Assembly (NCBI RefSeq): GCF_000308715.1
Contig: NZ_BAGH01000611.1
Span: forward strand, 1-64,000
Length of the DNA stretch: 64,000 nucleotides
DNA from: Nocardia tenerifensis NBRC 101015
Lineage (GTDB): Bacteria; Actinomycetota; Actinomycetes; Mycobacteriales; Mycobacteriaceae
Direction of reading: 5' to 3'
This document shows, piece after piece, positions 37,297 through 47,000 of the stretch. The notes beneath the pieces are model-generated. The model ran no database searches, had not been told where the DNA came from, and saw only the letters and a list, made by a program, of their open reading frames with translations. Position numbers and translations under genes: made by a program. Each line of letters begins with the position of its first letter. Position 1 is the stretch's first letter.

Positions 37297-37487
37297 CGGC
37301 CAGCGCTCCCCGCGCGCCCAGAGCGGTCAGGCATCGGCCGCGCGGTCCTGCGTGCCGAGCACGCCGCAGCGTCGCCGAATGCGAAGAGCCGCAGCGCTGT
37401 TCGCTCGCAGCGCCTGCTCGCGCATCGGACGGAACCGCCGGCCGACGACGTGTTCGACTCGGTCATGAACGACAACCGGGCCGCCGT

Positions 37488-37952
37488 TCAGTCGTGGTCG
37501 GCGACCGACCACGGCCGGTTCGGCGCATCGGACCCGCGCTCCTTGCGCGCCGCGGGCGAGTCGAACGAAGCGCGTTGCAGCTCAGGGGTTTTCGTGCGCA
37601 AATCGGGCAGACCCTCGACGATCGAGGACAAACTCGGCAACCGGGACCTGGTCTCTCGAATGGGCGCGATCAATTCCTCGGCCTTGCGGGCGACCTCGGC
37701 GGCGGCGGCCTGGGTGGCCTCGGTGACGGCGTCGGCGATGTCGTCATAGTCCAATTCGTCTATGTCGTCACCGAACTCGGTGTCGATCACCACGCCGTCG
37801 GCGTTGACGGTGATGGACACCTGCCCCTTGCCCGCGGTAGCGCTGGCGGTCAGCTCCACCCGCTGCTGCTGCACCTGCGCGATCGAGCGAATGTGCTGAT
37901 TGACCGTGTCGAGCAGATCGGCGGCGTCACCCTTGATTCGCTCGTTGCGCAC
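37488..37952 (-). CDS. YbaB/EbfC-like protein paired with the giant gene
   Basis: This encodes 154 residues starting at the GTG at 37952, chosen because AGGAG sits seven bases before it; the longer upstream frame lacks such a site. The core (VELTASATAGKGQVSITVNADG followed by VIDTEFGDDIDELDYDDIAD and a helix) matches the YbaB/EbfC fold: N-terminal helix, three strands with G.V.(V/I)...G, C-terminal helix. It lies 191 bp upstream of the giant gene on the same strand. A second YbaB-like gene stands directly before the other CpnT-like gene of the window, so I infer a conserved partnership (chaperone or regulator). Family members bind DNA as dimers; that role is not shown here. Confidence 0.75.
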   Translation of the reverse strand: MRNERIKGDAADLLDTVNQHIRSIAQVQQQRVELTASATAGKGQVSITVNADGVVIDTEFGDDIDELDYDDIADAVTEATQAAAAEVARKAEELIAPIRETRSRLPSLSSIVEGLPDLRTKTPELQRASFDSPAARKERGSDAPNRPWSVADHD

Positions 37953-38050
37953 GTCGAGTCTCCTACCGCGAAGAACTGTGAACCCGCGATGCGTGGCTCC
38001 GCCATTGATTACCTCGCGAACGTACCACGCCACACCGGCCGGGATCCCGG

Positions 38051-38240
38051 CATGACGCGATTATTATGTGGCTATTACGCACTCTGTTATGGGGATATTG
38101 CGCGAGGTCGACCCGCGTGATGTTGAATACCGGTGGTGAAACGTGTCGACGGCACCCGTGACACAAGTTTTCGTGATAGGGACTGCGCTGCGGACTATGC
38201 TCGGTATCGAACGACAAATCGCGAGTCGATGCCGCAAGGG
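38051..38240 (+). repeat. relic A: decayed copy of a promoter region plus ybaB start
   Basis: About 190 bp aligns imperfectly with 38463-38645. Shared blocks include CATGACGC(G/A)ATTATTA, CTGTTATG, GTGTTGAAT/ATGTTGAAT, CTGCGCTG, GGTATCGAACGA and GCGAGTCGATGCCGC. The last block translates as VSNDKSRVDAA, echoing VNERLRADAA at the start of the live YbaB gene at 40590. It then breaks down. Confidence 0.6.
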
Positions 38241-38462
38241 AACGCTCGGCCATTGTCGTCGAGCCACCATAGCGGTAATCGAGAAGGGCATGCACGGCCG
38301 ACGCACGCCAGGGCGGTGCTGAGTGGCGACCGACCCGCCCGTGGCTGAGACATGCAGCGCCGCAACGCCCTCGGCAGGACAACCGCTCGACCGTCGGCGA
38401 CGAACCCCGAGACTGGGTGCCGCAGACCCCGTGCCGACCTCGAATTCGGTGTCCTCCGCACC

Positions 38463-38690
38463 GTCATGACGCAATTATTACGCCATTATGACGCCCTGTT
38501 ATGTGAGACTTACTCCCGACTGGGCCGCATGGTGTTGAATCCCATCAGTGGTGTGTGCTCGACCTCGATGTCGCGGTACGAGTTCGCACTGCGCTGCAGT
38601 AGCTGCCGGTATCGAACGAAAGGCTGCGAGTCGATGCCGCGATGATGATGGAAGCGCTATCTGGACAAATGCAACGTGTGGCCGGCCGCG
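38463..38690 (+). pseudogene. relic B: promoter copy plus 5' fragment of a ybaB-like gene
   Basis: From 38609 the plus strand reads VSNERLRVDAAMMMEALSGQ and MQRVAG. This parallels VNERLRADAAMMMEAMSEQM with QGLA at the start of the functional gene at 40593. The resemblance stops near 38686 and the frame runs into the next gene's leader. Upstream it carries the same AT-rich boxes (TTATTACG, CATTATGACG, CTGTTATG) as relic A. It is a 5' remnant left by duplication. Confidence 0.65.
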
Positions 38691-38742
38691 TGCCTGAATT
38701 CGGTGGGCCGACGCGGCGTACCGACGAGAAAGAAATCATCAT

Positions 38743-40518
38743 ATGAGCGATCCCCAGCAGCAGAACGGGGCCGGGGACGGTAACCCCGTCGACGTCAGCT
38801 TCCGGCTGAGCACGGCGGGCGCGCAACCGGCGGGCGGCGACGAGCCGACAGCCGACGCGCCGCAGACGCCCTCCGCGCCAAGTGATTCCGGTGCGACCGA
38901 AACGAGTGCCGACACCGCCGCGCCGCAGGCCGTCGAGCAGACGGCGGACGAGCAGCCCCACGCCGCCGAGCAACTCGACGCCGCCGAGCAGCCCCACGCC
39001 GCCGAGCAGGCGTCTGCCGAGCAGGCCGCCGACGAGCAGGCCGCTGCGCCGCAGGCCGGCGAGCGGGGCGCAACCGAGCAGGCAACCGACCCATGGTCGG
39101 CGCAGGAGCAGGCGATCGAGGAGCAAGCGGCCGAACTCGCCCACCGTATCGCGCGCGAGCTCGGCGCGGCGGGCCCGGAGAATTGGCGGTGGCTGGAGGC
39201 GGTCTTCGCGCTCACCGTCGCCGGGGGCGTCGCCTATGTGCGCTATTACGACGACACCGATCAGGTCTCCCGGGCCGAGCCGTCCAGCGAGGTAACCGAA
39301 CTCGTGCTGACGCACCGCGAGATCTCCGCGCAGCTCGGCGACGGACCGTGGTGGCGCATGATGGTCGAGCTCGAGATCACTGGCGCGGTGGAGGTCGACT
39401 ACGACTACGGTGACGAGCCGTTCCCCGACGATCAGCTGCTGTCCACCGACGCGTACCGCGCTGACCTGGAGGCGTTTCCGCGGGAGCGGATCCCGGTGTG
39501 GTTGGCGGCCTACAACTTCCACGACGAGCGGCAGTGGCGCTCGCCCGAACAGGCGGCCGCGCAGGCCCGCGACGACCGCGAGGCGAACATCACGCCGGTG
39601 CTCTCGCGGGAGGATTTCCCCGCGCTGCCGGTGCTGTGGGCCCGCTGGGCGACGATCGCGGCGGCCTTCGTCGCCGTCGGCTCGGGGCTCGGACCGCGAA
39701 TTCGCCCCTCGCTGGGCATCTTCGAGGGCGCGGCGCGCAGCGGCTCCACGCTGTTCGTCCTGCCCGGTGGACGCGCGGTGCTCTCCGGTGGCGTCTGGAA
39801 CGCCGCCGAACTCGACGCCGCCTACAACGACGGCGACGAGTTGCCGGACCTTTATGCCGGGGCCCCGGAGTGGGTGGCCAACCAGGTGCTCAATCCCCGT
39901 GCGGCCCAAGGCCTCTTGTCGTTTTGCTACTGGTGGGCCAACGGCAGCTGGCATCGTGGCGAGTCGCCGACCGCGGACCTGATCAGCGCGGCCGTGCCGG
40001 GGGTGTGGACCGAGGAGACCGTCGCCGAGATCGTCTGCGGCGTCACCGGTGACGACACCACGGAACAGCGGCGCACGGCCGCGGCGACGCTGGTCGCGGC
40101 CGCCGAAGCCGGTGTGGTGACCCGCGATACGTTGACCGCGGTGTTCGATCAGCCCGGCGCCAATATCGACGGCGCGATGTATCAGCTGTCGCTGGCCGGA
40201 CTCACCGCGACGGCCCCCGAGCCGTTATCGCGAGACCAGGCGATCACCCTGGTGCGCGACTACATCATCGGCCTCGACGTCGACACCACCGACTACCCGC
40301 TGGACACGCTCGTCGCCGAACGGCTCGAGGTCGGCTGGATGGTGTTCGCGCCGACCGAACCCGGCGAGATCGCCATCGGCCGCGCGATCTTCTACATCGC
40401 CGACGACGGGGTCATCGAGCAGTCGTCTTCCTCCATGCCGCCGTCGACCTATACCGAGGGCTTCGAACAACGCTTCCAGCAACGCCGCGCCAGACCGGGC
40501 GTCGAACTCGTCCTCTGA
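38743..40518 (+). CDS. 591-aa protein with two immunity-like folds (candidate poly-immunity)
   Basis: Residues 1-120 are a Pro/Ala/Glu/Gln-rich linker with repeated AAEQPHAAEQ-like units. Residues about 125-265 (ending VEVDYDYGDEPF, then YRADLEAFPRERIPVWLAAY) resemble the YezG/DUF600 immunity group. A middle region of about 230 residues (VLWARWATIAAAFVAVGSG, LFVLPGGRAVLSGGVWNAAE) is unassigned. Residues about 493-585 (LVRDYIIGLD, GWMVFAP, GRAIFYIADDGVIEQSSSS) resemble the Imm35/YrhB fold. No signal peptide or membrane segment is seen, so it is cytoplasmic. It lies between the two toxin-like genes. The immunity role is inference from weak similarity. The ribosome site is poor (GAGAAAG). Confidence 0.55.
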   Translation: MSDPQQQNGAGDGNPVDVSFRLSTAGAQPAGGDEPTADAPQTPSAPSDSGATETSADTAAPQAVEQTADEQPHAAEQLDAAEQPHAAEQASAEQAADEQAAAPQAGERGATEQATDPWSAQEQAIEEQAAELAHRIARELGAAGPENWRWLEAVFALTVAGGVAYVRYYDDTDQVSRAEPSSEVTELVLTHREISAQLGDGPWWRMMVELEITGAVEVDYDYGDEPFPDDQLLSTDAYRADLEAFPRERIPVWLAAYNFHDERQWRSPEQAAAQARDDREANITPVLSREDFPALPVLWARWATIAAAFVAVGSGLGPRIRPSLGIFEGAARSGSTLFVLPGGRAVLSGGVWNAAELDAAYNDGDELPDLYAGAPEWVANQVLNPRAAQGLLSFCYWWANGSWHRGESPTADLISAAVPGVWTEETVAEIVCGVTGDDTTEQRRTAAATLVAAAEAGVVTRDTLTAVFDQPGANIDGAMYQLSLAGLTATAPEPLSRDQAITLVRDYIIGLDVDTTDYPLDTLVAERLEVGWMVFAPTEPGEIAIGRAIFYIADDGVIEQSSSSMPPSTYTEGFEQRFQQRRARPGVELVL

Positions 40519-40589
40519 CGAAGAAGGGGCTGGCCCATGCTCAGCGCGGTCTCGCGGAATGAGCTCGACCTACGATCCGGAGGCTTCTG

Positions 40590-41081
40590 GTGGTGAACGA
40601 ACGGCTGCGGGCCGACGCCGCGATGATGATGGAAGCGATGTCGGAACAGATGCAGGGTCTGGCGAAGATTCAACGCGACCGTGCCCGGCTCACCGCGACC
40701 GTCACCGCGTGCGACAAACGAATCGCCGTGACCGTCAACGCCGATGGCATCCTCATCGAGACCCGGTTCGCCGACGACGTGAGCGATCTGTCCTACACCG
40801 AGATCGCCGAGGCGATGACCGAGGCCGTACAGGCCGCCGCCAAGAAGGTCAGCGAGCAGGGCCGTCGGCTCATGGAGCCGTTGCGGGAGCGCAAGTCTCG
40901 GTTACCGCACCTGTCGGATCTGCTGGAGGACATGCCCGATGTCCGCTCGATGGTTCCGGTGGCGCCGCCCGTGTCGACCGCGCCGCCGAACTCGCCGGAG
41001 CGGCGCTACGACGACGAGGACGCGGGCTTCGACGACGCGCGTCCACTCGGGCGCCGCTCGATAGTCAGCGACCTCGACTGA
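40590..41081 (+). CDS. YbaB/EbfC-like protein paired with the 2112-aa gene
   Basis: A tandem GTG GTG at 40590/40593 follows CCGGAGG; the second GTG has the better nine-base spacing. The product is about 163 residues with the YbaB layout: helix ADAAMMMEAMSEQMQGLAKI, strands RLTATVTACDKRIAVTVNAD and GILIETRFADDVSDL, then a helix AMTEAVQAAAKKVSEQGRRL. It parallels the protein at 37488 (VTVNADG...IETRF versus ITVNADG...VIDTEF). The next gene starts four bases after its stop, so the two are co-translated. It may be a chaperone or regulator of the large ESX-type protein; that is inferred. Confidence 0.75.
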   Translation: MVNERLRADAAMMMEAMSEQMQGLAKIQRDRARLTATVTACDKRIAVTVNADGILIETRFADDVSDLSYTEIAEAMTEAVQAAAKKVSEQGRRLMEPLRERKSRLPHLSDLLEDMPDVRSMVPVAPPVSTAPPNSPERRYDDEDAGFDDARPLGRRSIVSDLD

Positions 41082-41085
41082 GCTT

Positions 41086-44000
41086 ATGAGCCTTTATCTG
41101 CCACCGGAGCTGCGCTGGCTGGGGTGGATCGCGGGCGGCGCGTGGCCCGACGGTGACGAGGACAAGATCTGGGCCGTCTCGTCCGCCTACAAGGACACCG
41201 CCACCGCGTTGCGCAGTCAGATCCCCGACATCGAGGATGCCAAACGCACCGCCGTCTCGGCCTATCCGGAAGGCGCAGGCGGCGAGAAGATCGGCGCGAT
41301 GTTCGACCAGTTGCTCAAAGGCGATCAGTCGATGGAGTCGCTGGCGAGCTTCATGGAGCAGATCTCCGACGCCACTTTCGATTTCGGCACGCAGGTCGAG
41401 GCCGCGAAGCTGATGACGATCGTGTCGCTGATCGCGTTGGCCATCGAGATCGCTTGGGCCTGGGCCTTTCCGCCCACCGCGCCCGCTGTGCAGGCGGCCG
41501 AAGAGGTTGCCACGCAGTCCATTCTGCGACGCCTGGAGTGGCAGCTGCAGGAGCGGATCATCGCCAAAGTGCTCTCGGTGTTCGGAAACAGGTTCGCCGG
41601 CCTCAGCAAGAACTGGGTGCTGAAGATCCTGGAGGCGATGTTCATCTCCGGTGGTCTCGATCTGGCCGTGCAGCTCGGCCAGAAAGCGGCCGGGCATCGG
41701 CGGAATATCGACGGGAAAGAGCTCGGGGTCGCGATCTTCTCCGCGGGCGTCGGCGCGCCGTTCGGCCGGATCGGGGCCAACGGGATCAACAAATTCACGA
41801 CGAAGTTCTTCGGAGACAAGTTCACCAACCCCTGGGTGCGGGCCGGGAACGGCGCGATCGTGGGGATCGGCGGCGGCGCGCTGGAGTACGGTGCCGGCAG
41901 TGTCGGTGCCGCGTTGATCACCGGGGATTGGTCCGGGACGCTGGGTAACCCGGCCGGCTGGGTCGGCGGCGCGGCGCGCGGCGGGATCACCGGCGGCGTC
42001 AAGGGATACGTCGGTTTCAATCAGTTCGGTAACAAGAGCTTCGGGGTCGATTGGAGAGGGCCTCGGGACGGGTCGGCGGATACCCCGGTGCGGGGCGGGT
42101 TCTCGTTCGATCCGGGCAGGGGCGGCTCCCACAACGTCGAATTCAACGGCGGCCGAAATGGTTTCGACGGCGAGCACGTCACGGTCCAGGGATCGAACGG
42201 ATCGGGAGGTGACGGACGAAGCGTCCACCCGGCCGGGTGGACCGGGGACAACGGCTCGGGGCGGTCGAATCAGTCGCCCAATGGCGTGTCGAGCTACGAG
42301 CCGAACGGCAACGGTACAAACAGGCCCTTGGTTACTACGAGCGAGTACAACGGTGACCGGTCGGGCGGATCCGGTCAGCCCGGCTCGACGCAGTCGGGTA
42401 ATGGAACCAAAGTCGTCGGCGTCAACGGCGATTCGTACTCGTCGAGTCCGCCGCCGGGTCGTTCCACAGGTGTTGGGAGCGATCGGGGTGCGCCCTCGAC
42501 TTCGAATCCTGCGGGGCGCAGTGGAGATTCGTACAGCAGGAACGATGCGGCAGGGTCGCGACCGACCTCTTCGGCGAATTCGACTGGTGGCGGGCGCGAT
42601 TCGTCGGTGATCAGCGGATCGACCGATCGGATCAGCGGAGACAGCGGCCAGCCGCTCCTGCACCGGACTGCCGGGAGCGACGGTTCGCTGCAGTGGCAGC
42701 GCCAAACACCCGGCGACGGTTTTCAGACGCCGTCGCGCTCGACCGCGCCTGAGCCGAATATCGCCGCGGGACAGTCGCATCGTTCGCCGGGGTCCGTGTC
42801 GGATCTGAGTTCGGATTCGGGCCGGTCGGATCGTGTGCCGGGGTCGGTGTCGGATTTGAGTTCGGATTCGGGCCGGTCGCATCGTTCGCCGGGGTCGGTC
42901 TCGGATGTGAGCTCGAGTTCCGGTCAGCCGCCGCGTTCGTCGAATGTGTCGGATACGAGTTCGACCGGTTCGGGGCAGGTGCGTTCGTCGGCTGGGCCGG
43001 AGTCGGGTTCTGCGGGTTCGGGTCATCCGCGTTCGTCCGCGTCGGAGTCGGGTTCGACTGGTTCTGGCCAGTCGCCGCGTTCGTCGGCCGTGCCGGATAC
43101 GAGTTCGGCTGGTTCGGGTCAGCCGCGTTCGTCCATGTCGGAGACGGGTTCGTCCGGCTCGGGCCAACCGCCGCGCTCGTCCGTGCCGGAGACGGGTTCG
43201 ACCGGCTCCGGTCAGCCCCCGCGCTCGACGGTGGTATCGGAGACGGGTTCGACAGGTCCTGGTCAGTCCCCGCGTTCGCCGGGGACGGTGTCAGATCTGA
43301 GCTCCAATTCGGGTCAGTCGCCTCGTGCGCCGGGGTCGGTGTCGGAGTTGAGTTCGAATTCGGGTCAGCCCTCGCGTTCGTCGGCCGCGCCGGACACGGG
43401 CTCGGCGGGTTCGGGTCATCCGCGTTCGTCGGCTGCGCCGGAGTCGGGAGCGAGTCAGCCGCAGCGTTCGCCCGTGCCGGATACGAACTCGAGCGGTTCG
43501 GGTCAGCCGCCGAGGCGACCCATGGGCCTGAATCTTGATGGCCAGCAACAGCATTCACCCGCCTCGGAGACAGGATCGAACAACCCGAGGCAACAGCGGC
43601 ACCCGGCGCCGAATACCGGTCTCGGCGACGACACGTCGCAGCCACGGCGCACATCCGCGCCCGCGACGGATTCAGGCAACGTCCCGCCGTCGAGGCAGCG
43701 CCCGTCCGAGTCCGGCTCGAACGGGCCCGGGTGGCAGCGGTTGCCGTCGAGTTCCGGTTCGTCCTCGAGCGCCGAGGGAGATCGGCCGGCGCCGCGGGCG
43801 GCGATGCTACCGGCCCAGCCGGACCACGGCGGCCAGCGCGGCCACGACGCCGAGTCGAGCGGCCGCGGCGGCTGGACCTTCGAGGCCGATCAGAACCACC
43901 CCAACTGGACGCGCACCGACCGGGGCGACGCGCTGATCACCTCACCCGACGGCACCGAGCACATCGTGGACAAGAACGGGAACATCTTCCTCGCTCGCCC

Positions 44001-47000
44001 CGGCGACGACACGGTGGTCCTGATCCGGCCGGACAACTCGGTCGAGTTCTTGCCCAATGATGGCAAATACCCTGTAGCAGAAGCAGGACCGCGTACCGGC
44101 ACAGGCCGTGACGGGGACTTCGGCTTCGGCCGCGACGACGGCACCCAGCACACGGTGCTGGGCGACGGCACGGTCCGGACCACGTCCCCGGACGGCTCGA
44201 TCACGATCATCAAGCGCGACGGCGGAGCGGAACTCCGTTCGCCCTGGGACGAGCGGACGCGGTTCGAGCCGGACGGCACCGTCGTCCCGATCCGTCCGGA
44301 CGAGCCGACGACGGACACCACGCCCGGCAACACCGTGCCGAACGACAAGGCTGAGTGGAAGCGTGAGGGCGACGGCAAGTTCCTCATCACGTCCCCGGAC
44401 GGCACCAGGCACGAGGTCGGCGCGGACGGGGCCGTGCTGGTGGGGCGCCCCGGCGATCCGCAGTTGCTGAAGATCGACACCGACCATTCGATCGTGTTCG
44501 TCGGCCCGGACGGCACCGGCCCGTCGGCCCGCCCCGACGCGACCACCCGAAAGGGCAGCGGTGTGCAGTCGCCGACGTTCACCCGGCCCGACCAGGTCTC
44601 ACACACGGTGCTGGACAACGGATCTGTGCGGACGAAGTCCCCGGACGGCTGGACCACGATCGTAAGGCCCAACGGGACAGCGGAATTCACCTCGCCGACC
44701 GGCGACCGGACCCTTTACAAGCCGGACAACACCGTCGTCGAGTCGGGCCCGGACAGGCCGACGGTGATCACCGGCCCCGACGGGACCAAACAGACCATCG
44801 AGCACAACAACGTCGTCACGATCGAACTGCCCGACAGCACCAAGCATGTCGTGTTCGACGCCACGGACGCGCAGGGCGGCGGACGGACCCAGCACCCCGA
44901 CAACACGGTGATCCACTACGACCTGAACGACACTTTGAACATCGGGCCGCGCGATCGGCTCGGCGGCTTCGATCAGGATGGTCCGCGCAAACCCGCGACC
45001 ATCCAGATGGAGCGGCCCGACGGAATCGGCCTCGAGTCGACGCCCAAGGGCGTCAGGGTCTTCGACGGCGACGGCACCGTCTACGAGCGCGGCCCGCGCG
45101 GGTCCGTGCGCGTCACCACGCCGAACGGGCAGACCGAGTCCCGGCCGATCAACGAGCCGATCGAGCTGTCGAACGGCGCGCAGCTGGAGCGGACACCCAA
45201 GGGCCTGCGGGTCGTGCATCCCGACGAATCGGTCTCCGAGATCGGGCCGAACGGCGCGTCATTCACCGACAGCAACGGCGTGGCCCGTGGGACACACAGG
45301 GATGGAACGGCTTTCGTCAACGACACGGACGTGCGCGAGATCCGGGGTGACGGCGCGGTGCGGGTCACCACGGAGAACCAGACCGCCTGGGGCAGTAGGC
45401 CGGACGGCACCACCTGGACCGTCGATGACAAGAACAAGGTGCACGTCTCCGATCCGGAGGGCGCGGCGGCGTTGCCGGCCGATCCGAAGAATCCCTATGT
45501 GGACGGCCAGGATCTGACCGCCAAGCCGCGGCCGCCTCGCACGAACAAGAACGAGCCGATGCCCGACGCCTATCGCGCGCCGACCGCTCCGGGAACCGAG
45601 GATTGGCTCCCGGAGGGCTTCGAGGAACAGGACGAGACACCGCCGGACAACTTCCTGTGGGATCCGCCGAATCGGGGCTACTGGGTTCCGCCGGATTGGC
45701 GGGTTTGGCGTTCGCCCGGCTCGGACGATTGGCGTCCGCCCGGCCCGGACAACGAGATCGATTACTACGATTACGGCAGCGGACCCGCTGGCGACCAACG
45801 CGATTGGGACGACGATCGTGGTTCCGGGCAGGGCAGCGGGTACGGCGGCGGTGACGGTACAGGCGGCGGGCCGGACCGCGTCGGCGACAACGGCTTCGGC
45901 GATTCCGGTGCGAGGGGCGGCAGCGGTCGGCGTGGAAGCGGCGACGAGTTCGGCGATTCGGGCTCCGCGGATGGAAGCGGCGACGGATTCGGCGATTCCG
46001 GCGCGACGGATGCCGACGGTCGGCGCGGCAGCGGTGGCGACTCCAGCGCCGGCGAATCCGATGTAGGCCGTGACGGCTCGGCCGAGCGCGATGCGACACC
46101 TCCTCCGGTAGACCAGGAACCGCCTCCGCCGCAGCTGGACCCGGCCGAGTTGGCCAACATGCTGCAAAACTTGCACAGCGCGGACGGAATGCTCCCGCCA
46201 GGTGGCATCGGGGGATCGGAGCTACCGGGCGAGGGCGAACGATCACCGGACTTCTCACGTCTCCTCGACCCGGGGAGCTCGTCGCGGAACGCGCCACCGC
46301 CAGATCTTTCCGCGCTGCGCGGAATGCTGAACCAGTTGGGCGAGAACGGACTCGGTGGGCCGGGAGGAACGTCGTCCGACTCCAAGGACAACTCGGCCAC
46401 GTCGCGCGGTCGGCCGGGGTCGACGGACCAGTACGGCAATGCCGAACATCCTGGCGCGGGGAGGAACTCGGGCACGCCGGACACCCGCGTCCGGCAGGAC
46501 GGTTCGGGTTCCGAAAGCCGTTCGGGAGGTCAAGGTTTCGATCGTCGCCCCGACGGCCGGGGTGCCGACGGGCGTTTCGGCGGTCAGGACGCCGATCGTC
46601 GCCTCGACGGCCGGGTATCGGACGGGCGTTTCGGAGGACAAGGCGCTGAGGGGCGTCTCGGTGGTCAGGGTTCCGACGGACGCTTCGGTGGTCAAGGCTC
46701 CGAAGGGCTTTCGGGTGACCAAGGCTCTGAGAATCGTCCGAACGGACAGGGCTCCGAGAATCGTGTCGGTGACAACCGTCACGGTGATGGGGGCACTGAG
46801 AACCGCTCGGACGGAAAAGGTTCCGAGAACGGTTCGCCCTCCGATGTCCGGTCACCCGCTCACGGAGCCGAAAACCGCGCGGACGCACCCGGCGCCACCG
46901 AGCGTACGGGCGATGAACGCACCGGAGAACGCTCCGGCGGCACGGGAACCGGAGATCAAGCGACCGGCCAGGGCACCGGAGAGCGTCACGGTGCGCCCGG

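Noticed and set aside
37953..38050. Longer version of the minus-strand YbaB-like gene starting at 38033
   Set aside because: The added 27 residues have no YbaB similarity, while the internal GTG at 37952 has an ideal AGGAG site.
41065..43167. 700-codon minus-strand frame opposite the 2112-aa gene
   Set aside because: Arg/Pro/Thr-only composition mirrors the Ser-rich repeats of the true gene; no protein-like features.
42750..43540. CRISPR-like periodicity in the Ser-rich repeats
   Set aside because: The repeats are codon-phased, drift gradually and have no unique spacers; they are protein-coding tandem repeats.
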